NCBI RefSeq assembly: GCF_036370855.1
Contig: NC_088106.1
Span: 30,580,501-30,644,500 of the forward strand
Direction: 5' to 3'
DNA length: 64,000 nucleotides
Source: Dromaius novaehollandiae
Lineage: Eukaryota > Chordata > Aves > Casuariiformes > Dromaiidae
Position numbers and translations under genes: made by a program. A model generated the notes under the pieces. It had not been told where the DNA came from. It saw only the letters and a program-made list of their open reading frames with translations, and ran no database searches. This document shows positions 54,389 to 64,000 of this stretch, one piece after another. Every line of letters begins with the position of its first letter. Positions within the stretch are counted from its first letter, which is position 1.

Positions 54389-54683
54389 AGAGGAATTGCT
54401 TGTGTTCCATCATGCGCCCCTTGCCTCTTGTGCTGTCCCTGGGCACCGCTGGGAAGAGTCTGGCCCCATCTTCCTAACTCCCCAGCCCCCAGCAGGGATT
54501 TCTGCACCTGGAGAAGATCCCCCGGAGCCTCCTCTTCTCCAGCCTGGACTCTCCCAGCTCCCTCAGCCTCTTCTCGGGCAACCGAGGCTCCAGGCCCTTC
54601 ATCAGCTGCGTGGCCCTTGGCTGGACTCGCTCCCGTTCGACCATGTCCCCCTTGTCCTGGGAGCCCAGAACTGCTCCCAGGAC
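54389..54683 (-). mobile_element. CR1 fragment b, U6
   Basis: Same fragment. Confidence 0.8.
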
Positions 54684-54867
54684 TCCTGTCATGGTCTCCC
54701 CAGTACTGTTGGGGCAGGTGCTGCCAGGGGGGCTCCAGCACATCAGCCCCCTCCCAAGCTGGCCCTGGGTGCCTCCCCCTACCCCGGGCCCCGGGGTTTC
54801 TTGAGCAGGGAGAGGGCAGTGGGGCCTGGTGCTGAGAGCGTGGGGGGGACAACCGTGGGGAGCTGAG

Positions 54868-55168
54868 CTGCTGTGGGGTGGGGCGGGGAGGCCGTGGGGC
54901 CCGTGGCTGGAGCCGTTCCGGGGGCAGTGCGGCAGCTGGGTTGTCCAGCATGGCGGCGGGGGCTGGAGCCCCTCGGCCTGCCCGCAGCCAGCCGGGGCTG
55001 AGCGCGGGCAGGGCGGGAGCCGGAGGGCAGCAGGGCACCGAGGCAGAGCATGGGAAGGGCCAGAGGGTGAGCAGAGATGGCTTCTCACTGCTGGCCGTGC
55101 TCTGGCCCCAGGTGTGTCCCGGGGCTGCGTGCGTGGAGGGGAGGCTGAGGGAGACTCCTCCACAAAGC
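54868..55168 (+). repeat. Right inverted-repeat arm, U6
   Basis: Shares the catggcggcg variant with U3. Confidence 0.8.
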
Positions 55169-55603
55169 CTCTTACAGCCTCTCCTGGGCAAAGAGCCACT
55201 GGCAGCGTTTGGGGAAAGCCCCCGGCCCTCTGCGGGCTCTGCACCCTCGCTGGGGCCACCCAGGCGGCCGCGCTGCCCCAAGGGTGCAGGGGCATTTGAG
55301 GCAGGAGCTCCCGTGTCCCTGCAGGGCACACTGGGGACGAAGCCTCGGGAAGGGTCGCTCCCCACCTCTTTCTTGTGGCAGAGCTCCGATCCCGTCGTGG
55401 AGCGGCTGCAAAGGGAGCTGGGGAGATGGCGGCTCATCTCAGCCCTCTCCAGTGCTGGCCGGGGCGGTTTCCTGGGGCTAAAATCCCAACTGCAGCAGGG
55501 ACACTCGCGGCAATGGAGAGACCCTGGAAGATGCTTGACCTGGGAAGTGAAGAGGTACTTGAAGGAGCAAATTATCACCACACCTTCTGCATGTTGGGCT
55601 GTA

Positions 55604-55652
55604 TGCATATATATACACAGACACATGCATGGGTAGATATGTAGATGTTTAC

Positions 55653-55684
<32 letters not shown>

Positions 55685-55734
55685 GCGTGTATATGCATAC
55701 ATACATACATACATACACGTATATATATATATAT
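55604..55734. repeat. Compound microsatellite, short allele, U6
   Basis: Same short allele and same 183-bp deletion as U3. Confidence 0.95.
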
Positions 55735-56021
55735 GTACACGCACCCTCCTGCACCCTGGGAACAGGGTGCGGCCTCAGCCCGATGCTGCGGCTGTTACGC
55801 CAAGTGGTGGTTCAGCTGTCCCGATGAACTGGGGCCGGTTCAGTTTGGGCCCTGTGCAAAACTGCCACGTGCCCCGGAGACCGGGGAACTCAGGACACAC
55901 CACCTCCAGGCCCCTGCCCTGTCAAGAGGTATTATTCACCTCGACTCCCAGATCCCCAGCCCCAGGCAACAGCCAGCCCTTGCTGCAGCACAACGCTACA
56001 CACCACTCAGGCTCTCCTTGA

Positions 56022-56282
56022 GGACTGCGAAGGCCGTGGAGCAAATCATCGTGGCCACCAGCTGCAAACATATGAAGGAGCACAAGCCGTTTGGGAGTAG
56101 TCAGCATGGGGTTAGCATGGGGAAATCCGGCCTGACCACCCTGATAGCCTTCTGTCGTGGGATGCCTGGCTGGGTGGAGGAAGGGAGAGCAGTGGGTGTT
56201 GTTGGGTGTTGTTTCCCTTGAATTCAGCCTGGCTTTTGGTGCCTCCATGGCCAGCAGTCTGCTGTTTACCTCAATGGGACCA
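56022..56282 (+). mobile_element. CR1 fragment c, U6
   Basis: Same RT piece. Confidence 0.8.
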
Positions 56283-56296
56283 CCTCGATGTTGGGT

Positions 56297-57114
56297 GGCG
56301 CTGCCGGTCGCGCCGGATGCCCAGGGGCCTGGGGGGAGGCCCTCGAGCGCCGCCCCTCCGTCGCGGGCCCAGCCGGGCACGGAGAGCAGCGAGTGCTCGT
56401 GTCTGTGAGGCGGCTGCCCCTGCGGGACGAGAGCTGGGGGGTCACGGCGGGGCCCAGCTCCCCCCACCGTGCTGCCTGCACCCGGGGCCACCGCCTCTCC
56501 CTCACACCACGGCCTGGTCTCCTCATGGCCCCCGGTGAGCCCCGTGTGCCCCCCAAGGCCTGCTCGTCCCCCCGGAGCCTTCCATGGCCTGCTTGTCCCC
56601 CCAACCGCCCCCCAAGGCCCGCTGCCCCCCACAAGGCCTCCTCGCCCCCCCCTCGCCTTCCCCAACGGCCCGGCCCCACCCGCCGCGTCCCGGACCGGCC
56701 CCCCGGCGCGGCGCGGCGCGGCGCCACCCGGCGCCACCCAGCAGTTGAGGCGGCGGACGCCATCGAGGGCGGCGGCCTCGGCGCGGCCCAGCACGGCCGC
56801 CCGCGTCAGCCTCAGGGCGCCGCCGCCGAACCGCCGCCGTCGCCGTCGCCAGGGCCGCGGCCGCCGTCGCCAGGGCCGCCGTCGCCAGGGCCGCCGTTGC
56901 CGCTGCCGTCGCCAGGGCCGCGGCGGCCGCGCTCCGCCCCCGGGCCGGGCCGGGCCGGGCCGGGGCGGCCCCGAGCCGCCTGCAGCGGCGCCGCGCCGGG
57001 CGCCCTCGGCCTTCCCGTCCCGCTCTCCGGCCTCAGCGCCTCCCCGGGGCCGTGCGGGAGTCTCGGGGGCTCCGGGTCGCTTGTGCTGAACTCGGGAGAT
57101 CATCGTGTGCCAAG
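56297..57114. promoter_or_regulatory. CFAP410-derived CpG-island-like segment, U6
   Basis: Five GGG runs, as in U1. A few CpG-to-CpA/TpG changes (for example ctcacacc for ctcgcgcc near 56502). Confidence 0.55.
56738..56815 (-). pseudogene. CFAP410: CFAP410 exon-1 fragment, U6
   Basis: Same 26 codons, with CTG at the start position. Confidence 0.7.
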
Positions 57115-58738
57115 GTGAGAGTTGGTTAGAGCCAAGAGGTTAGAGCAAAGCTGAGAATAGAGAGATACGTATCAGAGCTCCGCGGTTCAATCACGGGTGC
57201 CCGGGACGAGGACGGCTCTCGCCCTTCCCTTGAGGGCCACCCCTTGGGTAGAGCCTGCCCAGTTTCCCCAACAGCGGGCGCCCGGCACAGCGACGGCTCC
57301 CACCCCTTACGGGCCCCCTTTCGGTCTGATTCCCCGGCTTCTCCTCACCACGCTGGTGACATCCGGGGCGTCCCCGCTGCCAGGTGGGTCCTGGGGTCCA
57401 CAGGGCCGCTGACCGTGGGCCCGAGCCCCCACCGAGCCCCCACCAAGCACGTGTGCCTTGGTCCCTGTTACACCCGGGCCGAGCAACGCCAGCCCACGGC
57501 CGTAGCAAGGCCGCGGGCTCCAGTCGGGACCAGCGTGCGCATCAGCAGGTGACTGGTGCTCAGCCCACACGCTGCGCAGCGGGAAGCAACACGCCCATTA
57601 GCAGGTGGCTGTGCCGGCAATGGCTCCACAGCGCCGAGATGTCCGTGCTGTGGGTCTGCGGTGTCGCTTCTCCCTGGTCTGCACTTGTCAATCACGGGTT
57701 CGTTACAGGGTGTGCCAGCAGGCTGCTGCAACCCCACAGCGTGGCGGCCCAGCCTTGGTGCACCCGGGCTTCCTTAACACTTGGGAAGCACCCCAGAGCA
57801 AGCCCCTCTACAGCCTTGGCGGCTGTTACGCCAAGTGGTGGTCCACAACTGCTCTCGGGTCCTTCGGCTCCTGTGGCAGGGGCAGCTGGGAAGGAGCTTT
57901 CAGCGCTTGTGTCTGTCAGGGCAGAAATGTCTGAGCCTGCGGATGGCTGTGCCCGTCGCTGGGGCTCCCCGACCACCCGCGGCTCCCCAGGGCTTGGTCT
58001 CAGGGGCACCGCTGTGCTTGCTGCACAAGGCTGGCTCTGTTTGTTAGCGATCTCGGTGTGGTGCTCAGCATGCAGCTGGGTCCCCTGCTGCTGCCTTCTG
58101 GGTGCTGCCAGGCAGGTCGTTCTGGGGAGCCGCTGGCATCCTTGGCCCCTCCACGGCAGACAGCCAGGTCCCCGCCAGCGTCTGTCAGGTGGCAGTTGGC
58201 AGGGCTGCAGCCTGACCGGGGAGCTGAGGCGCCGGCGAGAGCCGTCTTGGTCGTGCCCCAGGTCTGCTCTCATTCACCCACAAACCGCTCTTCTTCTTCA
58301 GCACAGGCACCGCTGTGTGCTTGCGAGGGAGCGTGAGGCGCCCCGGGCGAGGAGCCCAGCCCGCCGATGCGGGCAGCACGGGAGGATGCAGGCGACGGGA
58401 GGAGCTGTCGCGCAGGATGTTCCCCGTTGTGCACGGACTGACGTGTGCAGGTGAGCTGTGCTGCTGCAAGGCAGGCAGGCAGTGTGGACAGCAGTGGCGG
58501 GTGTGGGCACTGCTTGGGTCTGCCTCGATGCAACGCTTCAGGGTGAGTGAGGATGGGGGAGAAGAAGAAGACACGAGGGGGACCCCTTTCCCCACGCAGA
58601 CCAGAGGCCAGGCCTCAGCTGTCGTCCCTGCCTGGTTCCTCATCACGCCCTAGCCCACCCATTCCCTCTTTCTGCTTTCTCCTCCTTTCGTTGCCAGGAC
58701 AGCTCACACAAGCTCTCTGTCTCTTTCCTTTCTAGCAC

Positions 58739-58993
58739 ATGATGTCTTCAGAAGAGGACTTTCCAGAGGATGCCAGCTTTTCCTCCGGCATCAGCACCAG
58801 CCGGCTGCAGCAGGAAATGCCGCCAGATGCCTCCAAAGACCTGCGGTGCTCCATCTGCCTCAACACACTTGACGACACCGCCTACATCACCGTCTGCATG
58901 CACCGGTTCTGCTTCAGCTGTATCTGGCAGATATGCAGGCGACGGGAGGAGCTGTCGGGTGAGTGCCCCCCAGCAGCGAGGGAGCAAAGCTAA
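58739..58993 (+). CDS. TOPORS-like: C4: half-RING TOPORS-like protein (84 aa)
   Basis: Protein identical to C1-C3. Acceptor AG at 58734-58735. Confidence 0.55.
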   Translation: MMSSEEDFPEDASFSSGISTSRLQQEMPPDASKDLRCSICLNTLDDTAYITVCMHRFCFSCIWQICRRREELSGECPPAAREQS

Positions 58994-59347
58994 AGCCCGA
59001 GGTGGCACGGGGGGGCCTGAGCAGCCTGCTCCCAGGGCCTCGGCTGTGCCTGCGGTGTGCGCAGCAGGGGGTCCCCCAGCGGTGCCTTCCTCCTTCTGGA
59101 GGCATGGTGGCCCTGGGAGCATCTGCAAAGCCCCAGGTCCAAGGTGGTTGGAGGGGGGCTGTTTCTGGGGCTGTGCAATGGGTGCAGGTGCTGCGCTGCA
59201 GAGGCAGCAGCTGGCGCATGCTCCACCCACAGGAAAGGCCCGTGCGCTCAAAGAAGCAGGAGCGCAGTTACAGCTGAGCTCCGGGGTGGGCCAGCCTCAG
59301 GGACATCCCCTCTGCTGTCCCTCTGCCCGGAGATGCTTTGGCAAACC

Positions 59348-60537
59348 ACAGGATCACCGAATCACCAAAGAATGGTTGGGGTTGGAAGGGACCTCCGGAG
59401 AGCCTCTAGTCCAGCCTCCCTGCTCAAGCAGGGTCCCCTAGAGCAGCTTAGCCAGCACCCTGTCCAGGTGCCTTTGCAATAGCTCCAAGGATGGAGCCTC
59501 CACAACGTCTCTGGGCAACCTCTTGCAGTGCTCTGGCACCCTCACACGAGGAAAGTTGTTCCTTCTGTTCAGACGCAACTTCCTGTGTTTCGCTTGGTGC
59601 CCGCTGCCTCTCGTCCTGTCCCTGGGCACCACTGAAGAGAGCCTGCCACCATCCTCTTTACACCCTCCCCTCAGTTATTTATCGGCATCGATAAGATTCC
59701 CCCATCAGTCTTCGCTCCTCCAGGCTCCACAGGCCCAGCTCTCCCAGCCTTTCCTCACAGCAGAGATGCTCCAGTCCCTTCCTCCTCTTCGGAGCCCTTT
59801 GCTCCACTGGCTCCACATCTGTCTTGTACTGCGGAGCTCCGAACTGGACACAGTACGCCAGGGCTGGCCTCAGCAGGGTGGCTGAGGAGAGCACATCACC
59901 TGCCTGGACCTGCTGGCAAGGCTCTGCTCTTCCTAATGCAGCCCAGGATGCCATTGACTGCCCTTGCCGCAAGGGCCCATTGCTGGCTCATGGTCCACTT
60001 GTTGCCCCCCAGGACTCCCAGGTCCTGCTCGGCAGAGCTGCTTCCCAGCAGGTCGGGCCCAGCATGTCCTGCTGCCTGCGCTTAGTCCTCCCCAGGAGCA
60101 GGACTCTTCTGCGCTTCCCTTGAGTGAACTGCAGCAGGGTCCTCTCTGCCCATTTCTCCACACGGGCGAGGTCCCTCTCAATGGCAGCACAGGCCTCTGC
60201 TGCATCAGCCACTCCTCCCAGCTTTGCCCAACCAGCAAACTTGCTGAGGGTACACTCTGTCCCTTCGTCCAGGGCACTGATGAACAAGTTGAACAGCATG
60301 GCACCCAGCAGTGACCCCTGGGGTACACCGTGCGCTACAGGCCTCCAGCTAGACTTTGCGCCATGGATCCCAACCCTCTGAGCTCTGCCACTCAGCCAGT
60401 TTTCAAGCCACCTCACTGTCTTGCCTGTGAGCATGGTACAGCAGAAGTGTCAAAAGCCTTCCGGAAGTTGTCAGGAGCAACAGACACCGCTCTTGCCTCG
60501 TCGACCAGCACAGTCATTTCACCCCAGAAGGCCCTCA
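59348..60537 (-). mobile_element. CR1 fragment d, U6
   Basis: Same fragment with the dead FAGW motif. Confidence 0.9.
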
Positions 60538-61106
60538 GGTGGGAGGGGGCCAGGGCGCTTGGGGCAGGGCACCACAAAGGCCTTGGGCCAAGCATGCTTG
60601 CAAGGAGGGAGAAAAGGCAGCGTGGACAGGAAAGCCTTGGCAGGACCTGCCGAGTCCTCTGCCTTTTGCCCAGGCCTCTTCCCACGCCCAGGAGGCCAAG
60701 GTTGGTGTCAGCCGCAGAGGGGCACAGGAGCACATGGCTCCCCAGATGGGTCGGACCTGCCAGGAGGAAAACACACAGGCGCTGCCGGAGGTCTCTGTAG
60801 CGCAGCCACCGCTGGAGCAGCCCAGGGAGCCGGGAGCTTCTGGAGATGAGGCCAAGTGCCACCGGGCAGCTCTGAGCCCCCCAGCAGCCCCTGTTTCATC
60901 GTGCCCTGCCCCGTCGTTCCCAGGACATGGGCCAGGCACCTCCATCAGCAGGCTGTGCCAGGCAACGCTGCTGGAGGCCACTTGAGATCTGTCCTGCCCT
61001 CCCCATCTGCACACTTCTGACGTCCCCTAGGGAGGCTTTGGCTTTTCCCCTCTTGTGTCCAATACACCCGCAGGCACTTGCCGAGTTGTGCTTCTGCACA
61101 ACAAGC

Positions 61107-61718
61107 AACACACCCCAACTGCTGAATGCAGAACAGGCTTTTTTATGGTGCTGGGCTGGGGGGTGGAGGAAAGAGAGGGAAGGTTGTGCTGGACTCTTGG
61201 GCAGAAAAAGCTGTCCACTTCACCACCACGACTCTGGCTGGATTTGGTCACCCTGACAGTTGGCAGCGTTTGACTTGACCTCTGCCGAAAGAGGAGAGGA
61301 CGAGAAATAACTGCACAACTCGGAGACCTGCACTAACATCCAGCCTCCGACTGCCAGTGCAGCCAAGGCAAAGCCGGGCACAGCCCCAAGCAGCAACAGC
61401 CCCACGCGGAAAGCAGAGAGTTCCTGTGACTCCCGTGACATCACCGCTTGGAGGCAGCCGCACAGTGGGGACCCCCGCACTTAGCCCCAAGCTCCGCGCT
61501 GGGTGGCACGCGAGGCGTCCAGGGCCCGGCAGGGTCACGGCTTTGCGTTTGGGGCTTTGCTCTGCGGCCAGCAGCAGCTCTGCCTGGCTGACTCGGGGGC
61601 TGTGGACCCCGCGCGGCTGCTGTCCAGCGGCCGGGGGCGCCCAGAGGGTGCCAAGAGTGTTGGGGAGCCCTGAAGGCTCACGGGGTGTTCCCTGTTGTGC
61701 ACGGACTGACGTCTGCAG
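61107..61718 (+). promoter_or_regulatory. A7 5' module
   Basis: A-type, single TGACATCA. Shares 'gctgtccagcgg' with the A6 hybrid. Donor at 61718/61719; acceptor AG at 62310-62311. Confidence 0.6.
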
Positions 61719-62314
61719 GTGAGCTGTGCTGCTGCAAGGCAGGCAGGCAGCGTGGGCGGCAGTGGCGGGTGCGGGCACTGCTTGGGTCTGCCTTGATGCA
61801 ACGCTTCAGGGTGAGGCTGGGGGAGAAGAAGAAGACGCGAGGGGGCCCCTTTCCCCATGCAGACCAGAGGACAGGCCTCAGCTGCCGTCCCTGCAGAGAG
61901 CCTGGTTCCTCGGCACGCCTTAGCCCACCCGCTCCCTCTGCCCTGGGCTTCCTTGGCCTCACTGGGTGGGGAGCACCTTTCCCCTGGGACCGTCTCTGCT
62001 CAAGGGGAAGTGTTCTTGGGGGGAAACCCAGGCCTTGTTGTCTGCCTTGACTTCAGGAAGGCTGCGCTGTACCTCAGCGGTCAAGATGGGCCCCAGTCCT
62101 GTTCAACACAACCTCAGCCCTTCTGGGACTCTCTGATTGTCAGAGTCGGGGGGGCTCTCGCATGACTTGCTAATGGTGCTTGTGCTGCTTCCTCGCAGCC
62201 CTGAAGAAGACTGGGCAGCTCCTTGGCTCTTGACTCCCACAGCTTTTCTGCTTTCTCCACCCTTCGTTGCCAGGACAGCTCACACAAGCTCTCTGTCTCT
62301 TTCCTTTCTAGCAC

Positions 62315-63076
62315 ATGATGTCTTCAGAAGAGGACACCAGCTTTTCCCCTGGTGCCAGCACCAGCCGGCTGCAGCAGGAAATGCCGCCAGATGCCTCCAA
62401 AGACCTGCGGTGCTCCATCTGCCTCAACACACTTGACAACACCGCCTACGTCACTGTCTACACGCACCGGTTCTGCTACGGCTGCATCCGGCAGTGGTCA
62501 GCCACCAGAGCCCAGTGCCCGCTCTGCCAGCGGCCTTTCCGCTCCGTCCACACGGGGCCACCTGACAACAGCTCCCAGGCGGATGGCACCAGGCGCTCCT
62601 TGGCCGGCCAGCGACGAGGGAGAGTTCATTCCCGCTCTGCAGCGAGCACAGCCCGAAGCAGGTCCCCCAGGGGCAACCGCGATGGCCCTAGCAGGCTTCC
62701 GCGCCAGAGGGGCTGTGACTCCCCAGCGAGGAGCAGGCGGTGGCCGAGCAGGGCTCAGGCAACCGCTCATGCTGACCGCTGGGCAAGACCCCCAGCCAGG
62801 GGCCGATTACGGCAGAGGTCCCGCAGCACCCGCGGCAGCAGACGGGAAGCACCTTCTCCAGGCTGCCACCGCAGCAGGTCCCCCAGGAGAGGCAACGACC
62901 TCCACGAGGGATTTATGCTCAGGGCGGTTCGCGAGACCCCAGCTTGCTGGGGGAGGCAGAGGAGCATGGCTCACAGTGACATGCTAGCTCCTAACGTCAA
63001 AATGGAAGTGGTGGCCTTATTTCTTATATTCTCATGCAACATTCTGTTATTTTTCCATTTCCACAGGTTCTTCTAG
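62315..63076 (+). CDS. TOPORS-like: A7: TOPORS-like, Tyr49 RING (253 aa)
   Basis: Combines D42N (as A3), Q67 and FRSV (as A4) and PPDNSS (as A1), a mosaic pattern expected from gene conversion. The tail is HRFF. Confidence 0.8.
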   Translation: MMSSEEDTSFSPGASTSRLQQEMPPDASKDLRCSICLNTLDNTAYVTVYTHRFCYGCIRQWSATRAQCPLCQRPFRSVHTGPPDNSSQADGTRRSLAGQRRGRVHSRSAASTARSRSPRGNRDGPSRLPRQRGCDSPARSRRWPSRAQATAHADRWARPPARGRLRQRSRSTRGSRREAPSPGCHRSRSPRRGNDLHEGFMLRAVRETPACWGRQRSMAHSDMLAPNVKMEVVALFLIFSCNILLFFHFHRFF

Positions 63077-63255
63077 AACCCCCCACTTCCAGCAGCTGCC
63101 TGGGGCCTCGGGGCAGATCCGGACGAGGGCAGCGGGAGCTGCAGTGCCCATCGCTGGCAAACACCAGGCTGAAACAACGCAGCAGACTCGAGCAGACAGC
63201 CTGGGTGCCTGTGAGCCTCCTGTGCCTGCTGCTGTGTTGGGCCAGGTGCTTAATT

Positions 63256-63261
63256 AATAAA
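63256..63261 (+). terminator. Poly(A) signal of A7
   Basis: AATAAA 180 bases after the stop. Confidence 0.75.
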
Positions 63262-63638
63262 AGGCAGGCAGCACCCGCTGCCTGCAACCAACACCCTTGC
63301 CTCTGTGCTGACTTTGTTCAGCCCTCGGCTCACAGACGAGAGCGACCAGCCTTGAAAAAGCCCCAAGGCGGCGCTGGCAGAGAGAGCTGCCCGGGCCTCC
63401 GCACCGGCCTCCAAACTCTGCAAGGGCTGCAAGCGCTGACGAGCCAGCTTTCCGGCAGGAGCTAACATCTGTCCCGATGGACTGGGGCCGGTCCAGATTT
63501 GGCTCTGTGCAAAACAGCCACGTGTCCCAGGGACCGGGGAAGTCGGGACACACCATCTCCATTCCTCCCTGGAAATACAGATTTTATTCCGCCAAGGGCA
63601 GCTGTGCCCTGCAAAGCCTCCGGCTCCTGCCAAGAAGG

Positions 63639-63939
63639 GCTTTGTGGAGGAGTCTCCCTCAGCCTCCCCTCCACGCACACAGCCCCAGGACACACCTGGG
63701 GCCAGAGCACGGCCAGCAGTGAGAAGCCATCTCTGCTCACCCTCTGGCCCTTCCCATGCTCTGCCTCGGTGCCCTGCTGCCCTCCAGCTCCCGCCCTGCC
63801 CGCGCTCAGCCCCGGCTGGCTGCGGGCAGGCCGAGGGGCTCCAGCCCCCGCAGCCATGCCGGGCAACCCAGCTGCCACACTGCCCCCGGAACAGCTCCAG
63901 CCACGGGCCCCACCGCTGGAAGGTCCCTCCCCACAGCAG
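63639..63939 (-). repeat. Left inverted-repeat arm, U7
   Basis: The window ends 61 bases later, before the partner arm. Confidence 0.8.
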
Positions 63940-64000
63940 CCTGACAGCAGGCTCCAGCCCTCGGCACTGGCTTCAGCCCTTTCTCCCTGGGGCTCTTGCT

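Overview
The window is bird nuclear DNA. It is dense in degraded CR1 LINE pieces on both strands, GC-rich, and carries intron-containing genes with vertebrate splice sites and an AATAAA poly(A) signal. There is no sign of bacterial or plasmid organisation. Nearly all of it is a head-to-tail tandem amplicon.

A full repeat unit is about 12.6-12.9 kb and holds three paralogous RING-finger genes on the + strand, called here A (253 aa), B (408 aa) and C (84 aa). All three are TOPORS-like. The pre-RING block (SP-x-A-S/T-TS-x-LQQ, then P-x-DAS), the C3HC4 RING and the arginine/serine-rich tail match the N-terminal part of TOPORS, a ubiquitin/SUMO E3 ligase, but the rest of that roughly 1,000-residue protein is missing. 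Measured from one A start codon to the next, the units are U1 1129-14045 (12,917 bp), U2 14046-26983 (12,938), U3 26984-39720 (12,737), U4 39721-46067 (6,347; A and B only), U5 46068-49685 (3,618; A only), U6 49686-62314 (12,629) and a partial U7 from 62315. The window therefore has seven A, five B and four C copies. It opens inside a U4-type shortened unit.

The order within a full unit is: gene A, its poly(A) site, left inverted-repeat arm, CR1 fragment a (+), B 5' module (candidate promoter plus noncoding exon), gene B, CR1 fragment b (-), right inverted-repeat arm, microsatellite, CR1 fragment c (+), a GC-rich CFAP410 promoter/exon-1 fragment (-), about 1.3 kb of unrecognised sequence, gene C, CR1 fragment d (-), and the A 5' module of the next unit.

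Only B keeps all eight zinc ligands. Every A copy has Tyr in place of the third zinc-binding Cys and ends in a hydrophobic tail. Every C copy stops after the sixth ligand. The array looks like one functional-type E3 co-amplified with two altered relatives, which could act as decoys or regulators; that role is inference. Unit U4 (and the start of the window) and unit U5 come from two different recombination events. The first removed the A promoter module together with the C region. The second fused a B promoter module to an A gene. U1 and U2 are near-identical, and U3 and U6 share private indels, which shows ongoing homogenisation and higher-order duplication.
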